This document shows, in pieces, positions 39,706-50,125 of a stretch of 64,000 nucleotides of DNA. The translations under genes and the position numbers were made by a program. Under the pieces are notes generated by a model. It saw only the letters and a program-made list of their open reading frames with translations, had not been told where the DNA came from and did not search any database. The first letter of the stretch is position 1, and the number at the start of each line of letters is the position of its first letter. Origin of the DNA: Alphaproteobacteria bacterium (GTDB taxonomy: Bacteria; Pseudomonadota; Alphaproteobacteria; Rhizobiales; Hyphomicrobiaceae); assembly GCA_022600345.1 (NCBI GenBank), contig JAHZKP010000052.1:42093-106092 (forward strand). Reading direction: 5' to 3'.

Positions 39706-40920
39706 ATGCAACTGACATATGGCATTCGTGTCGGGGCGTTTTTTGGCGCGCTGTTTTTGATTTACGGCGTCCACCTGCCGTTTTTTCCGCTTTGGTTGGA
39801 GTGGCGGGGGCTAACGCCCGGCGAGATATCCGTCATCGTAGCGGTTCCCTATTTTTTGCGACTGGTGGTGTCGCCTTCGGTTGCCTTTGTGGCCGATCGA
39901 ACCGGGCGTCACAGGGCGGCTATAATTGTTCTGGCATGGGCTGGTGTCGTGCTGTCACTTGCCATCGGGCAGCTTTACGGGTTCGGCCCGATCCTGCTTG
40001 CTGCGGTGGGCCTATCTCTGGCGATGACGACGATTATGCCGTTGACGGAGGTGATTGCGGTTGGCGGCGTGCGCCATCACGGTTGCGATTATGGCCGCAT
40101 GCGGCTTTGGGGTTCGCTGACGTTTATACTTGCCAGTTCCGTGGCGGCCTGGGTTATCGGCCGGTTTGGGGTGGGCAGTGTGGTTTGGCTGCTTGTGGCG
40201 GGAACGGCTGCAACGGTTGCGGGTGCTTACCTGTTGCCGTCCGTGGCGATTGCGGAAGATTGCCAAGATGCTGACGGCCGGTCGAAGGAGGGTGCCGGGG
40301 GCATTGAGACGGTCGATAACAAGGTCGATGCGGCGGCGGTGATGGCCTTGTTGCGCACGCCCGTATTCCTGATGTTTCTGGTGGCCTGCGGGTTGGCGCA
40401 GGCGGCTCATGCAACCTACTACGCTTTCGGTTCGATCCATTGGGCAAGCCAGGGACTGGCACCGCTGACCATCGGCATTCTCTGGGGTATCGGGGTGCTG
40501 GCCGAGGTCGCGTTATTTGCCTGGTCGGGGAAGGTGTTTGAGCGCTTTTCGGTGGCAGCCTTGATGGTCGTGGGGGCCGGGGCGTCGGTGTTGCGCTGGG
40601 CGGTCATGGCGGCCGATCCGGGGCTCGTTTGGCTAGTAGTGTTGCAGCTTCTTCACGCGTTAACGTTTGGTGCGTCGCATCTCGCTGCGATCCGATTCAT
40701 TTCGCTGGCGGTGGAACCGAAGCTTTCAGGCACGGCCCAGGCCATTTATTCGACCATTGCCATGGGGGTTGCGATGGGGGCGGCGACGCTGTTGTCAGGG
40801 TGGTATTACGAATCGCTAAATGGAGCCACGTATCTGATCATGGCCGCTATTTCGATGGTCGGGGTTTGTGCTGCGGTAGGTGTGTGGCGCTATTGGTCGG
40901 GAGATGTTTTGAGAACGTAG
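39706..40920 (+). CDS. MFS transporter (MFS_1-like, phenylpropionate-permease-type)
   Basis: A 404-residue polytopic membrane protein with about twelve helices. The N-terminus (GAFFGALFLIYGVHLPFFPLWLEWRGLTPGEISVI) and loop FVADRTGRHRAAI fit the MFS_1-like group that includes HcaT and similar sugar/aromatic acid permeases; the substrate cannot be told. A hydrophilic central loop (DCQDADGRSKEGAGGIETVD) links the halves. It converges on the dipeptide epimerase gene, with only 18 bases between the stops. Confidence 0.85.
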   Translation: MQLTYGIRVGAFFGALFLIYGVHLPFFPLWLEWRGLTPGEISVIVAVPYFLRLVVSPSVAFVADRTGRHRAAIIVLAWAGVVLSLAIGQLYGFGPILLAAVGLSLAMTTIMPLTEVIAVGGVRHHGCDYGRMRLWGSLTFILASSVAAWVIGRFGVGSVVWLLVAGTAATVAGAYLLPSVAIAEDCQDADGRSKEGAGGIETVDNKVDAAAVMALLRTPVFLMFLVACGLAQAAHATYYAFGSIHWASQGLAPLTIGILWGIGVLAEVALFAWSGKVFERFSVAALMVVGAGASVLRWAVMAADPGLVWLVVLQLLHALTFGASHLAAIRFISLAVEPKLSGTAQAIYSTIAMGVAMGAATLLSGWYYESLNGATYLIMAAISMVGVCAAVGVWRYWSGDVLRT

Positions 40921-40938
40921 GAGATCGGCCAATAGTGG

Positions 40939-41934
40939 TCAGCCCCAATGCTGTGGGCCTGCGGGTTCGATCCAGCCGCGATGAATGCTGAGGCCGTTGT
41001 CACGGTCGCGGGCCAGTAGGAGCGGCCCGTCGAGGTCGACCCAATCGGCCTGAGCGGCCAGAAGCATTGCCGGGGCGACCGCCAGAGAAGTCGAGACCAT
41101 CGACCCCACCATGATTTTAAAACCCAGACGGCGGGCCTCATTGGCCATGTTGAGCGCTTCAGTCAGGCCCCCTGCCTTGTCCAGCTTGATGTTGACGGCG
41201 TCGTAGCGCTTTTTGAGGCTGGAAAGGTCTTGCGTCGTGTGGGCGCTTTCATCGGCGCAGATTGGCAGGGGGCTGTCGATTTGGGCGAGTTGAGCATCGG
41301 CATCGACGGGCAGGGGTTGTTCGATCAGTTCGAAATCGTGGCGGGCGGCGACCGCGAGGAGTTGCTTGAGGTCGCCGGGAAGCCAGGCTTCGTTGGCGTC
41401 GGCCACGAGGCGTGCATCGGGTCTGGCGTGGCGCACGGCGGCCATGCGATCAGCGTCTTCCAAACCGCCGCCAAGTTTCAATTTCAACAGCTTCAGGTCC
41501 GAGGCTTCGGCGGCCTCGTCGGCCATTTCTTGCGGACTGGCGAGACTGATGGTGAAGCAGGTTTGAATGCGCTGTGGTGGCAGTTGGTTTGCTAGTCGAT
41601 AAGCGGGGAGGTCGGCGAGCTTGGCTTGCAGATCCCAAATGGCGCAATCGATGGCATTCCGGGCGGCCCCTGGGGGCATGTCCCTGAGGAGGCGTTGACG
41701 GTCGAGGGTCAGGGGGGCATTGCGGATCTGGGCGAGCGTTTGGTCCGGCGTCTCGGAATATCGCGCATAGGGGACGGCTTCGCCGTGGCCGGTTTTGCCG
41801 CCGGCGGTCAGCGTTAGGTGGATGACCGTGGCGCTTGTTTTTTGGCCGCGCGAGATGATGAACGGGCGGGCAAGAGGCCAGTCCTCGATTGCAAGGCTGG
41901 CGATGGACACTCTTTGCGGTTGGGTATCGCTCAT
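40939..41934 (-). CDS. Dipeptide (L-Ala-D/L-Glu-type) epimerase, enolase superfamily
   Basis: Epimerises L-Ala-D-Glu-type dipeptides released from murein, allowing recycling. The 331-residue protein has the capping domain (WPLARPFIISRGQKTSATVI, GHGEAVPYARYSET) and the barrel residues of the muconate-lactonising subgroup: KLKLGGG (KxK), VADANEAW, LIEQPLP, CADESAH and NIKLDKAGGL. The frame runs 20 codons further upstream, but MSDTQPQRVSIASL fits the family start. Specificity could differ within the subgroup. Confidence 0.85.
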   Translation of the reverse strand: MSDTQPQRVSIASLAIEDWPLARPFIISRGQKTSATVIHLTLTAGGKTGHGEAVPYARYSETPDQTLAQIRNAPLTLDRQRLLRDMPPGAARNAIDCAIWDLQAKLADLPAYRLANQLPPQRIQTCFTISLASPQEMADEAAEASDLKLLKLKLGGGLEDADRMAAVRHARPDARLVADANEAWLPGDLKQLLAVAARHDFELIEQPLPVDADAQLAQIDSPLPICADESAHTTQDLSSLKKRYDAVNIKLDKAGGLTEALNMANEARRLGFKIMVGSMVSTSLAVAPAMLLAAQADWVDLDGPLLLARDRDNGLSIHRGWIEPAGPQHWG

Positions 41935-42041
41935 GGTCGGGAATGCCGGGGCGGATTGTCGGTCAGGCAGGGGGGGCGAACCCGGGGCGTCCAACGCCAG
42001 GTGCCGGTTTCGATAGCCGGGCTGCCACTTGCAGGCAGGCC

Positions 42042-45000
42042 TCAGGCGTCAAGGCGACCGCTGACATGGGCGAGGAACAGATAGGCGCGACCCATCTCCG
42101 AGGTTAGATGGCTTTGCACCAGTTGACCGGTACGGTCCTTCTGCTCGGCTTCACGAACGGTGCGCTCGAAGTCGGTCAGGAAGCGGCCGATGGCTTCACG
42201 CAGGGGCTGCTCGTTGCGATAGCGCCGGGTCAGGTCATCGAAAGCGGCACGGGCAGCGGGCGGGTAGAGGCTGGGCACCATGATGCCGCGCTGTCCGGCG
42301 CGCAGGCGCGTCCAGATTTCGTGCGCGGTTCGGGTGTCGATGGCGCCGACCATCTCGCTAACGTCGGGCAACGGCGCGCTGGCGGCTGGGTTCTGAGTTG
42401 GGGCTGCAGCCGGGCTTGGTGTGCTGGTCGTGGCAGGGGCCTCGTTGCCGCCGTCGTCATCCAGTGATGCGCGCTTCAACAGATCGCCGAGCGACCATGC
42501 GTCTGCCGGGTTTGCTGGTTGCTGGGCTACGGGTTTCTTGCCTTGTGCGTTCCTGAGGTTGCCTGCACCTGGGTTTGGTCTTGCAGGTTGGGAAGGTGCG
42601 GCCTGGTTCGCAGGCTGGGGGTTTTGCGAGCCGGTTTGGGGTGGCGCGCTGCCCGTTGGCGGGGTTGAGCCCGCTGCGGGTCTTAATGGGCGCGAATGCA
42701 ACTCGCGGGCGAGACTTGAGGACAGGCTGGAAAGCTGGCGGTCGGTATCCGGGCGCTCGTTGTTCTTGGCTTCACGCTGGTAGGACGCGGATAGCGAGGA
42801 TGCGGCGACACGCGGCGGCTCGGCGGCCGGTGGAACTGTGCCCATTGGCTCGGAGATGTCGCGATCATGAGCTTGCTTGGCTGTGATCTGGGAGAGTTGG
42901 TCCAATGCGCTTAGCTGATCGTGAAGCGCACGGCGCATGGCCTCGGCGCTCTCCTTGGTGTTTTCGGGGATGGCTTCGAGTTTTTCGCGCAGGCGGCGTT
43001 CTTCCTCGTCGATCGCCTGGGTGGCTTTTTGAGCACGTTCGCGGACGGCATCGGTGGACTGGTCAAAGCGGTTCGACAGGTTGCCGAACTGGGTGGTGAC
43101 TTCGTCGGATACGGTTGAGAACTGGTTGCGCAGGTCGGAGAGGGCGCGTTGACTTTCGGCTCCGGCTTCTTCGCGGAAGCGTTCCAGATCGGCCAGCGTT
43201 TCCTGCTTATAGGACTGGGCGCCGTGACGAAGTTGTTCGGCGGTCGCCTTGGCTCGTTTCTCTGCTTCGGTGAGTTGGTCCTCAATCGACGTCGAATAAC
43301 CTTCGATGAACTGGCCGAATTCGTCGGCCTTATGGGAAAGGCGGTCGAGGGTGCCGGACAGTTCGGTGTGACGCTGCTTGAGAGCGGTGTCGATTTTGTA
43401 GTTGGCGCTTTCCAGTGCGCTGGCGGCCTGCATGATGAGCTGGCCCTGATTTTCAAAGCGGTTGGTGACCGAGTTGATCTGTCCGAGCAGATTTTCGGAA
43501 ACGCGTTTCAGCATATCGGACTGGTTGGCCAGCCCTTCGATGGCTTTAAGCGACTGCTTGGTCACGTTTTCGCTGGAACGGCGGACCGCGCTGATGCCAT
43601 TGGTCAGCGTGTCGTCGATGTCGGCGGTTTGGCGCGTGATCGTTTCGCGGAAATTCTGGGCGTGGTTGTCGAGCGCCGAGGTCAAGGCGACGGCTTTTTC
43701 GCCGACGGCTTCGTCGATTGCCGATGTGGTCCGGTAGATCGTTTCATCGAACAGGCGCAGGCGGTCGGTGAAGGCGTCGTCGAGGGCGCGGGTCCGCGCG
43801 ACGAGTTGGGTGTCAAGGGCTTCAGCGCGGCTGGCCAGCGTGGTGTCCAGGGCGTGTGCGTATTCTTCAAAGACCGACTGGAGATTGTCGGTTCGGTTGG
43901 AGATCGAGCTGTCGAGGGTGAGCATGTAGCCTTCGAAGGCTTCCTGCATTTCCTCGGTGCGGCTGGCGAGGGCTTCTGCCAGAGCGCCGGTATAAGTTTC
44001 CAGCATGCCCTGCATCTGGCCTGTGGTATCGCCGAGTGACTTACCCATGCGGCCGGTGTGGTCCTCCAGCATAGTGCGCATTTCGGTGCCGTGGGTGTCG
44101 AGTGTAGAACCCATTTCCTGGGTCGTGTCGGCCAGTGTCGAACCCAGGCTTTTGGTGTGGTCGGAGAGCATGGCCTGCATCTCTGCGGTGCGCGAATGCA
44201 ACGCACCGTCGACGGCCCCGGTGTAGGTTTCGAGTACCGTCTGCATCTGCTCGGTGCGTGAGTGCAATGCGTTGTCGACGGCTCCCGTATACGTTTCAAG
44301 GACGTGCTGAAGATGCTCGGTACGCGAATTGAGCGTGCTATCGACGGTCCCGCTATAGGATTGCAGGACGTTTTGGAGTTGGTCGGTGCGGTTGCCAATC
44401 GACGTTTCGATCTGCCGGGCACCCTGGCTGAGCGAGGTTTCCAGCATGGTCAGGTTGTCGCCGGCGCCTTCTATGATCTGGGCGAGTTTCACCTGCTGGG
44501 TTGACAGTTTTTCGATCAGGGCGGGGACCTCTGAGCCGAGCGATTTCAGCGTTGTGTGTACGTCGCCGCTGGTTTCCAATAGAGCCTTGCGTTCGCCGGA
44601 GAGTTCATCGATGAGGCCGCGGATCTTGCGCTCGTTTTCCTCGTAGGAACGCTCAAGGGCGGAGACCTCGTTGTGCACAAGGGCTTCAAGTTCGCCGGCG
44701 CGGCCCAGGGCGCGGCTGACCGCGTCATTCATGAATCCGACCTGGCGGCGAACGGCTTGTCCAAGAGAGGCGGTCGATTGCTCGGCCAATTTGTCGGGTT
44801 CGGCCAACCGAATCGCAACTTCGGCCATGGTTGAGGAGCGCAGGCGCAATTCCTCAGAGCGGGCGGCAAGCAGCGCCAGGAACCAGATCACGACGATGGG
44901 CAGCGCGATGGCCGTCAACATCAAGAATGTTGTTGGCTTTTGCAGAATTGCCGACATCGGCTCGGTTTCCGCCGACAAAACGAACCACCAGGCGATGGCG

Positions 45001-45848
45001 CCAAGGATAACCCAGACGACGCTTGAGATGGCGGCGTATTGATAGGGTTTGGAGGAAGGCTTTTGCTGAAGGGCGTAAATCAGCCCGCCGATCGATGGTG
45101 CATCGTCGTTGGCGGCCAGACGTTCGCGAACCGGTCCGGCAGGCCGTCGGCGGGCTTGTCGGCGCGATGCGGCGGTTTCGGTGGGTTCGAACTCCTGGTC
45201 ACCGGCGCTGTTTCTGGGTTCACCGTCGGGTTCGGCGTGGTGTGGGTCAAGGTCGGAGATCGCCACGTCGAATTCGGGGCCGGTAGGAATGGCTGAATCG
45301 GTTGTCTTGAGTTGCGGGGCGGCACTGCCGGCGTTGGTGGTCGCGGATTTTTTCGTTTTCGCGGCAGCCTTCGCGGCGAGAAAACTGGGGATGGCGACAC
45401 CGCCGCCGGGCTTTTTCGACTTCGGTCCGGATTGAGGCCCGGATTGAGGCATGGACGCGCTGCCAGGCGATGGCGCTGCGTTTGGGCTGGGTGGTTTGGC
45501 GGATGGCTGGAGGATTGGTGGCGGGCCGCCTGGAATAGGTGGGGGAGCTGCGCCCTGGGTCAGATTCCCCGCAGGCAGCGGCGGTGGCAGTGTTCCCTCT
45601 GCAATATCGGCATTGCGTGATTGTTGTTTTGAATCAGATGCTTCGAGTGGGGTGGCTGGCCCCTGGCCCGGTACATTGCCAGATTTTACGGCGGCGCTTT
45701 TGCCGCTCGCTTCTTTGGCGGACCCAATCGGCGTGGATTCTGAGGCATTTGCCAGGCGCGCGGTCAGGCTCGGTGGGCGTGGCCCATCGGTTCCCGTTGC
45801 AGCGGTCTTTTTGGAATCCCGCTCGTGCTTATCTTTGTCTTGAGCCAT
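42042..45848 (-). CDS. Giant membrane-anchored apolipoprotein-like protein, GPR/RgsE-type polar growth factor
   Basis: A 1268-residue protein resembling the Growth Pole Ring protein of Agrobacterium (RgsE in Sinorhizobium), which forms a ring at the growing pole. In order: a Pro/Ala/Ser-rich disordered cytoplasmic region (1-265), two membrane helices (272-292 and 307-328), a coiled-coil region, exact 22-residue repeats (about 486-738), more coiled coil to about 1010, a Pro/Gln-rich linker and a conserved C-terminal domain (VGAIDTRTAHEIWTRLRAG, VPSLYPPAARAAFDDLTRRY, HLTSEMGRAYLFLAHVSGRL). Known GPR proteins exceed 2000 residues, so this is a short version. I start at MAQDKDK (45848). It is divergent from an HPt gene. 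The family call is by eye. Confidence 0.8.
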   Translation of the reverse strand: MAQDKDKHERDSKKTAATGTDGPRPPSLTARLANASESTPIGSAKEASGKSAAVKSGNVPGQGPATPLEASDSKQQSRNADIAEGTLPPPLPAGNLTQGAAPPPIPGGPPPILQPSAKPPSPNAAPSPGSASMPQSGPQSGPKSKKPGGGVAIPSFLAAKAAAKTKKSATTNAGSAAPQLKTTDSAIPTGPEFDVAISDLDPHHAEPDGEPRNSAGDQEFEPTETAASRRQARRRPAGPVRERLAANDDAPSIGGLIYALQQKPSSKPYQYAAISSVVWVILGAIAWWFVLSAETEPMSAILQKPTTFLMLTAIALPIVVIWFLALLAARSEELRLRSSTMAEVAIRLAEPDKLAEQSTASLGQAVRRQVGFMNDAVSRALGRAGELEALVHNEVSALERSYEENERKIRGLIDELSGERKALLETSGDVHTTLKSLGSEVPALIEKLSTQQVKLAQIIEGAGDNLTMLETSLSQGARQIETSIGNRTDQLQNVLQSYSGTVDSTLNSRTEHLQHVLETYTGAVDNALHSRTEQMQTVLETYTGAVDGALHSRTAEMQAMLSDHTKSLGSTLADTTQEMGSTLDTHGTEMRTMLEDHTGRMGKSLGDTTGQMQGMLETYTGALAEALASRTEEMQEAFEGYMLTLDSSISNRTDNLQSVFEEYAHALDTTLASRAEALDTQLVARTRALDDAFTDRLRLFDETIYRTTSAIDEAVGEKAVALTSALDNHAQNFRETITRQTADIDDTLTNGISAVRRSSENVTKQSLKAIEGLANQSDMLKRVSENLLGQINSVTNRFENQGQLIMQAASALESANYKIDTALKQRHTELSGTLDRLSHKADEFGQFIEGYSTSIEDQLTEAEKRAKATAEQLRHGAQSYKQETLADLERFREEAGAESQRALSDLRNQFSTVSDEVTTQFGNLSNRFDQSTDAVRERAQKATQAIDEEERRLREKLEAIPENTKESAEAMRRALHDQLSALDQLSQITAKQAHDRDISEPMGTVPPAAEPPRVAASSLSASYQREAKNNERPDTDRQLSSLSSSLARELHSRPLRPAAGSTPPTGSAPPQTGSQNPQPANQAAPSQPARPNPGAGNLRNAQGKKPVAQQPANPADAWSLGDLLKRASLDDDGGNEAPATTSTPSPAAAPTQNPAASAPLPDVSEMVGAIDTRTAHEIWTRLRAGQRGIMVPSLYPPAARAAFDDLTRRYRNEQPLREAIGRFLTDFERTVREAEQKDRTGQLVQSHLTSEMGRAYLFLAHVSGRLDA
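43635..44393 (-). repeat. 22-residue (66-bp) tandem repeats in the GPR-like gene
   Basis: Eleven consecutive units begin S/N/D-R/T-T-x-x-[LM]-Q and end with xLx/xIx (for example SRTEHLQHVLETYTG and SRTEQMQTVLETYTG, residues 508 and 530). All are 22 residues except one added 11-residue unit (DTTQEMGSTLD), showing an underlying hendecad (11-residue) period as in apolipoprotein A-type amphipathic helices. Several units are near-identical, suggesting recent duplication. Confidence 0.85.
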
Positions 45849-46191
45849 ACACCCGTAGCCATTCAACGATCGAAGTGCACCGAATCCCCTGATGGCGCTA
45901 CTTAGATGTTATTCCGAACTGAAGAGAGAGCTCAAATGCTTGTTTGCGTTTTCCGCTGCCTATTTGGTCTGACATCGGTGCCCCCAGCGTTCTGCCCACC
46001 ACAATTGGACGCTAAATCGGTCAAACGGCGAAAGCGTGACGGCGGCCGGGCGTCGGTCGTGCCAATTTCTTAACGGTGTGTTGTCAGACCGGGTCGTTTT
46101 GTTATTGGGGCTTTTACTGAGCGTTGTGGCAAAAGTGGGATGGTTACCATCTGTTCGAGTGTTTGAAGCGGTAGTCAGGTGGGAGATGAAC
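45849..46191. other. Divergent region between GPR-like and HPt genes
   Basis: About 340 bases with no supported gene. The HPt frame remains open back to 46036, but that part has no family features and weak start signals. Promoters for both divergent genes are expected; I could not place them. Confidence 0.35.
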
Positions 46192-46569
46192 ATGCTTGCG
46201 GGCCAGGTTGAATTGGAAAGAGTGGCCAATATGGCGGGTTCAATCCAGGAGCACCCGGTTCTCGATGTCGCGCACCTGCGACGCTATACCCTGGGCGATG
46301 AAGGGCTGGAGCGCGAAATTCTCGGCCTGTTCAAGGAGCAGGTCATTATTTCACTGGCCAATCTGAAGGCGAGCAATACATCAGGCGACAGCGCTGGATG
46401 GCGGCTGGCTGCGCATACGCTGAAAGGTTCGGCGCGTGGTGTGGGGGCCGTGAGGTTGGGTCTTGCCGCTGAGTTGGCCGAGATTAATGGCGATACGCCA
46501 TCCGGGCAGGCGCAAAGCATCGACAACGTCGCCGACGCGGCGGCTGCGACGTTGGCGGCAATCGGCTAG
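46192..46569 (+). CDS. Orphan histidine phosphotransfer (HPt) domain protein
   Basis: A 125-residue stand-alone HPt protein. The four-helix-bundle signature is HLRRYTLGDEGLEREILGLFKEQ followed by WRLAAHTLKGSARGVGAVRLG, with the phospho-accepting His75. It should relay phosphate between a hybrid kinase and a response regulator, but no such partner is next to it. I choose ATG 46192 because GGGAG precedes it by six bases; an ATG at 46186 is too close to that site. It is divergent from the GPR-like gene. Confidence 0.88.
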   Translation: MLAGQVELERVANMAGSIQEHPVLDVAHLRRYTLGDEGLEREILGLFKEQVIISLANLKASNTSGDSAGWRLAAHTLKGSARGVGAVRLGLAAELAEINGDTPSGQAQSIDNVADAAAATLAAIG

Positions 46570-47057
46570 GGCTCCTAAGGGGGTGCTTGCACCTCGAGTG
46601 TCTGATCCCAGACCGACAACAACCATCGTTTTCCCGGGCCCTTTGGCGGTATGGCTAGAGAATATTGGGCGTCGCGGCTTTTTTCTCTCGATCCGGACGT
46701 TTGCAATGCTTTGGCAAGCCAACTGATGCGCTTGCTGAGTTGTGAGTGCCCTTTTGGCCTGCGTTGACGATAAGTTTTTCTGTCGAAGTCGCGATTTGCC
46801 TCATTGGCCGGGCTTGAAGACTGGCGTATTGGCGTCTAAGTGTCCGCGCTGAGGATGTGGCAGATCATTTCCGAAGCCAACGGGAACTGTTCTGCCGTTT
46901 TCGATTGCGCGACCGGGCGATCTTGGTTCGGGCCATTTAACGGGGCCTATTGTGCGCTGAAGCGCAGTCGGAGTCCCGGCGGTGATGAGCGCGAAAGCGG
47001 TCTTGTCAACAAAGCCGGTGCGGAATTTCAAATTCAAGTTGGGGAGCTTCCAAGCTC
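46570..47057. other. Intergenic region between HPt gene and ferredoxin gene
   Basis: Nearly 490 bases in which I find no supported gene, tRNA or strong terminator. Open frames at 46801-47037 (minus) and 46840-47103 (plus) lack family features and ribosome-binding sites. A promoter for the ferredoxin gene is expected near the 3' end. Confidence 0.35.
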
Positions 47058-47378
47058 ATGGCGAAAATTACTTTCATTCAACCTGATGGCGTCACGCAGG
47101 TGATCGAGGCGACCGTCGGACAGACGGTGATGGAAGCTGCCAAGACGAACGACGTTCCGGGTATCGAGGCTGAATGCGGCGGGGCGTGTGCGTGCGCCAC
47201 CTGCCATGTCTATGTCGCCGAAGAGTGGCGCGAGAAGGCTGGTGCGCCATCCGAAATGGAAGAAGACATGCTCGATTTCGCATTCGATGTGCGAGAGGAA
47301 AGCCGGCTTTGCTGTCAGATCAAGGTGACTGAAGACCTTGACGGTGCGGTGTTTCAGGTTCCCGCGAAGCAGTTTTGA
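47058..47378 (+). CDS. 2Fe-2S ferredoxin, adrenodoxin type
   Basis: A 106-residue plant/vertebrate-type [2Fe-2S] ferredoxin. The cluster ligands follow the adrenodoxin pattern C-x5-C-x2-C-x36-C (Cys40, Cys46, Cys49, Cys86) in [16 protein letters not shown] and LCCQIKV. GGGGAG lies upstream of the ATG. Such ferredoxins feed electrons to P450s or to Fe-S assembly; the adjacent FNR gene is the likely reductase. The lack of hsc/isc genes nearby argues against a dedicated Fe-S assembly ferredoxin. Confidence 0.95.
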   Translation: MAKITFIQPDGVTQVIEATVGQTVMEAAKTNDVPGIEAECGGACACATCHVYVAEEWREKAGAPSEMEEDMLDFAFDVREESRLCCQIKVTEDLDGAVFQVPAKQF

Positions 47379-47488
47379 CGCCCTGTCCTGACGCTGAGCG
47401 CGTCGGCAACGGCACTGATGAATTCCAACACCGTTTGACGTAACTCAATGGCATTTGATGCCGGCAGTGAGATGTCGCGTGACGGTGA

Positions 47489-48571
<1,083 letters not shown>

Positions 48572-48661
48572 TCGATCAGTAGGCGGTTTGCGAGCTGGTT
48601 TCCTCTGGCCTTGGCTCCCAGGTGCTGAACCGAGCGGCACTTCGCTGGTCGCGCGATCAAT

Positions 48662-49933
48662 TCAGCCTGTGACGATCATTGAGGCGATGCGCCGTGCGCT
48701 CAGTTTCTTGATCGAACTGGGGAGCTTCAGGAACAGCTTTTTCATACGGTCGCGGGCAAAGCCCAGGTAGACCTTGGCCCACAGGCTACCCTTGATCGTC
48801 ATGGGCACGGCCCAATCGTTCAGTTCGACCGTCCGGTCGGCCCAATCCATCTTGAATTGCGCCCACGGTCCCATGAAATCGAAGGTCTCTTCGCCGTTTT
48901 GGCGTGCATGCTCGAGGTGCATGACCGTCAGGAGCTGACCGGGGCTCCATCTCTCGTACGCCATTTTATAGGTGATGACGTGGGCGATGGTGCGCTTCTT
49001 GGCGGTGTAATTGAGATTGGCGGCGATCAATTCGTCACCGCAAAACAGGGCGGCGACACAGGTGCCGGTTGGTTTTTGCGGGTCTTTGGTCGAGGCTTCG
49101 AAGAATTTTCGGGTACGGGGGTCATCGAGGGCGCGGGAGACCATCGATTTTTCAATCAGCCATTCCTCTTTCATATCGAGCAACTGGCGGGCGAGCTCGT
49201 TGGCCCGGTCGCCTTCTGCATGGACTTCCATGCGCACCGGTCCGATTTCCTCGAAGCGGCGGCGATAACGGCGGAAATAGGAGCGGCGGCGTTTGGAATA
49301 GCGTTTTCGCGCATAGTCCTCGAATGTCGGATCCTGGGACAGGTCGACGAACGGGGCTTTGTCATTATGGGTCAGGACTGGATTGATATGGGCCAGCAAT
49401 GGGGCAATCGCGGCATCCTCGCGGACCTTGTAGAGCTCGATAAGGTCTACGGGTGCTGATTTGCTCAGATAGTCCCAAGCCGCCTTAAGTTCGGGCAGAC
49501 CGGAAGCCTTATCCAGCAACACATCGCCATATTGGGTTACCGGGGCACCCAGCCAGGTCAGTTTGGTGAGCCCGGCAGCTCGGTCCTTGACCAGCGGCCA
49601 GACCATAGTGAGTTGGCCATCGATACGGCCGGTCAGGATGCACAGTTCGGTCTTCGACGTGCCGCCCAGGAAGTGATTGGCCCAGTGCCAACACCAACCG
49701 AATGACTGGAACGGGTTGCCGGCGTGGCCGGCGCGCTCATAAAGCTTCGTCCATTCGGCTTCCAGGCCGTCGAAGTCGCGGCGCTCAGAAACAATCGTGA
49801 TGTCCATGGCAGCCATCGGTTCGCCGCTGGCGTCTGCGGCAGCGTGAGCGCCCTTCGTCGCACGCGTCGGGGCAGGGCGCGCGGAAACGTCAAGTCGTTC
49901 GCTAACGGGGGTATCGATTGCAACCAGATTCAT
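48662..49933 (-). CDS. GNAT-fold (CelD/BioF2-like) acetyltransferase domain protein
   Basis: A 423-residue protein of the group often annotated as cellulose biosynthesis protein CelD. The central region, PFQSFGWCWHWANHFLGG, TWLGAPVTQYGDVLLD, a strongly basic KRYSKRRRSYFRRYRRRFEE stretch and the C-terminal acyltransferase half (TCVAALFCGDELIAANLNYT, VITYKMAYERWSPGQLL, ETFDFMGPWAQFKMDWAD) fit. Substrate unknown; relatives act on cell-surface polysaccharides or peptidoglycan-type acceptors. I start at ATG 49933 behind AAAGAG; the frame upstream is chance. It is divergent from recA. Confidence 0.78.
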   Translation of the reverse strand: MNLVAIDTPVSERLDVSARPAPTRATKGAHAAADASGEPMAAMDITIVSERRDFDGLEAEWTKLYERAGHAGNPFQSFGWCWHWANHFLGGTSKTELCILTGRIDGQLTMVWPLVKDRAAGLTKLTWLGAPVTQYGDVLLDKASGLPELKAAWDYLSKSAPVDLIELYKVREDAAIAPLLAHINPVLTHNDKAPFVDLSQDPTFEDYARKRYSKRRRSYFRRYRRRFEEIGPVRMEVHAEGDRANELARQLLDMKEEWLIEKSMVSRALDDPRTRKFFEASTKDPQKPTGTCVAALFCGDELIAANLNYTAKKRTIAHVITYKMAYERWSPGQLLTVMHLEHARQNGEETFDFMGPWAQFKMDWADRTVELNDWAVPMTIKGSLWAKVYLGFARDRMKKLFLKLPSSIKKLSARRIASMIVTG

Positions 49934-50110
49934 ATTCGGTGCTCTTTGATGACGAATGATTTGGCTGTAGGGAGAGCAACTCGCGTGCCATGACTTGGTT
50001 TTGCCCGGTGTGACATTTGTTCTCGTTAGTGGAGACGGCGGGTTGCTGGCAGCCGCCACAGGTGCAATTGCGCCCTCGCAGCTTGGCCCACAACATTGTC
50101 GTTTCGCACT

Positions 50111-50125
50111 GTTCACCACTTGTTC
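50111..50125 (+). promoter_or_regulatory. LexA (SOS) box upstream of recA
   Basis: GTTCACCACTTGTTC is an exact GTTC-N7-GTTC direct repeat, about 82 bases before the recA start. The adjoining TGTTCTATGGGAACA is an inverted repeat sharing its second half-site. Together with the lexA box it shows a normal alphaproteobacterial SOS circuit. It lies in the divergent region also upstream of the GNAT gene. Confidence 0.88.

Noticed and set aside
43149..44039. 296-codon plus-strand frame within the GPR-like gene
   Set aside because: Antisense shadow of the repeat and coiled-coil region; its composition (Val/Gly/Phe/Asp) follows from complementing the repeats.
46801..47037. Open frames between the HPt and ferredoxin genes
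   Set aside because: No start signals or family features on either strand; the gap is described as non-coding instead.
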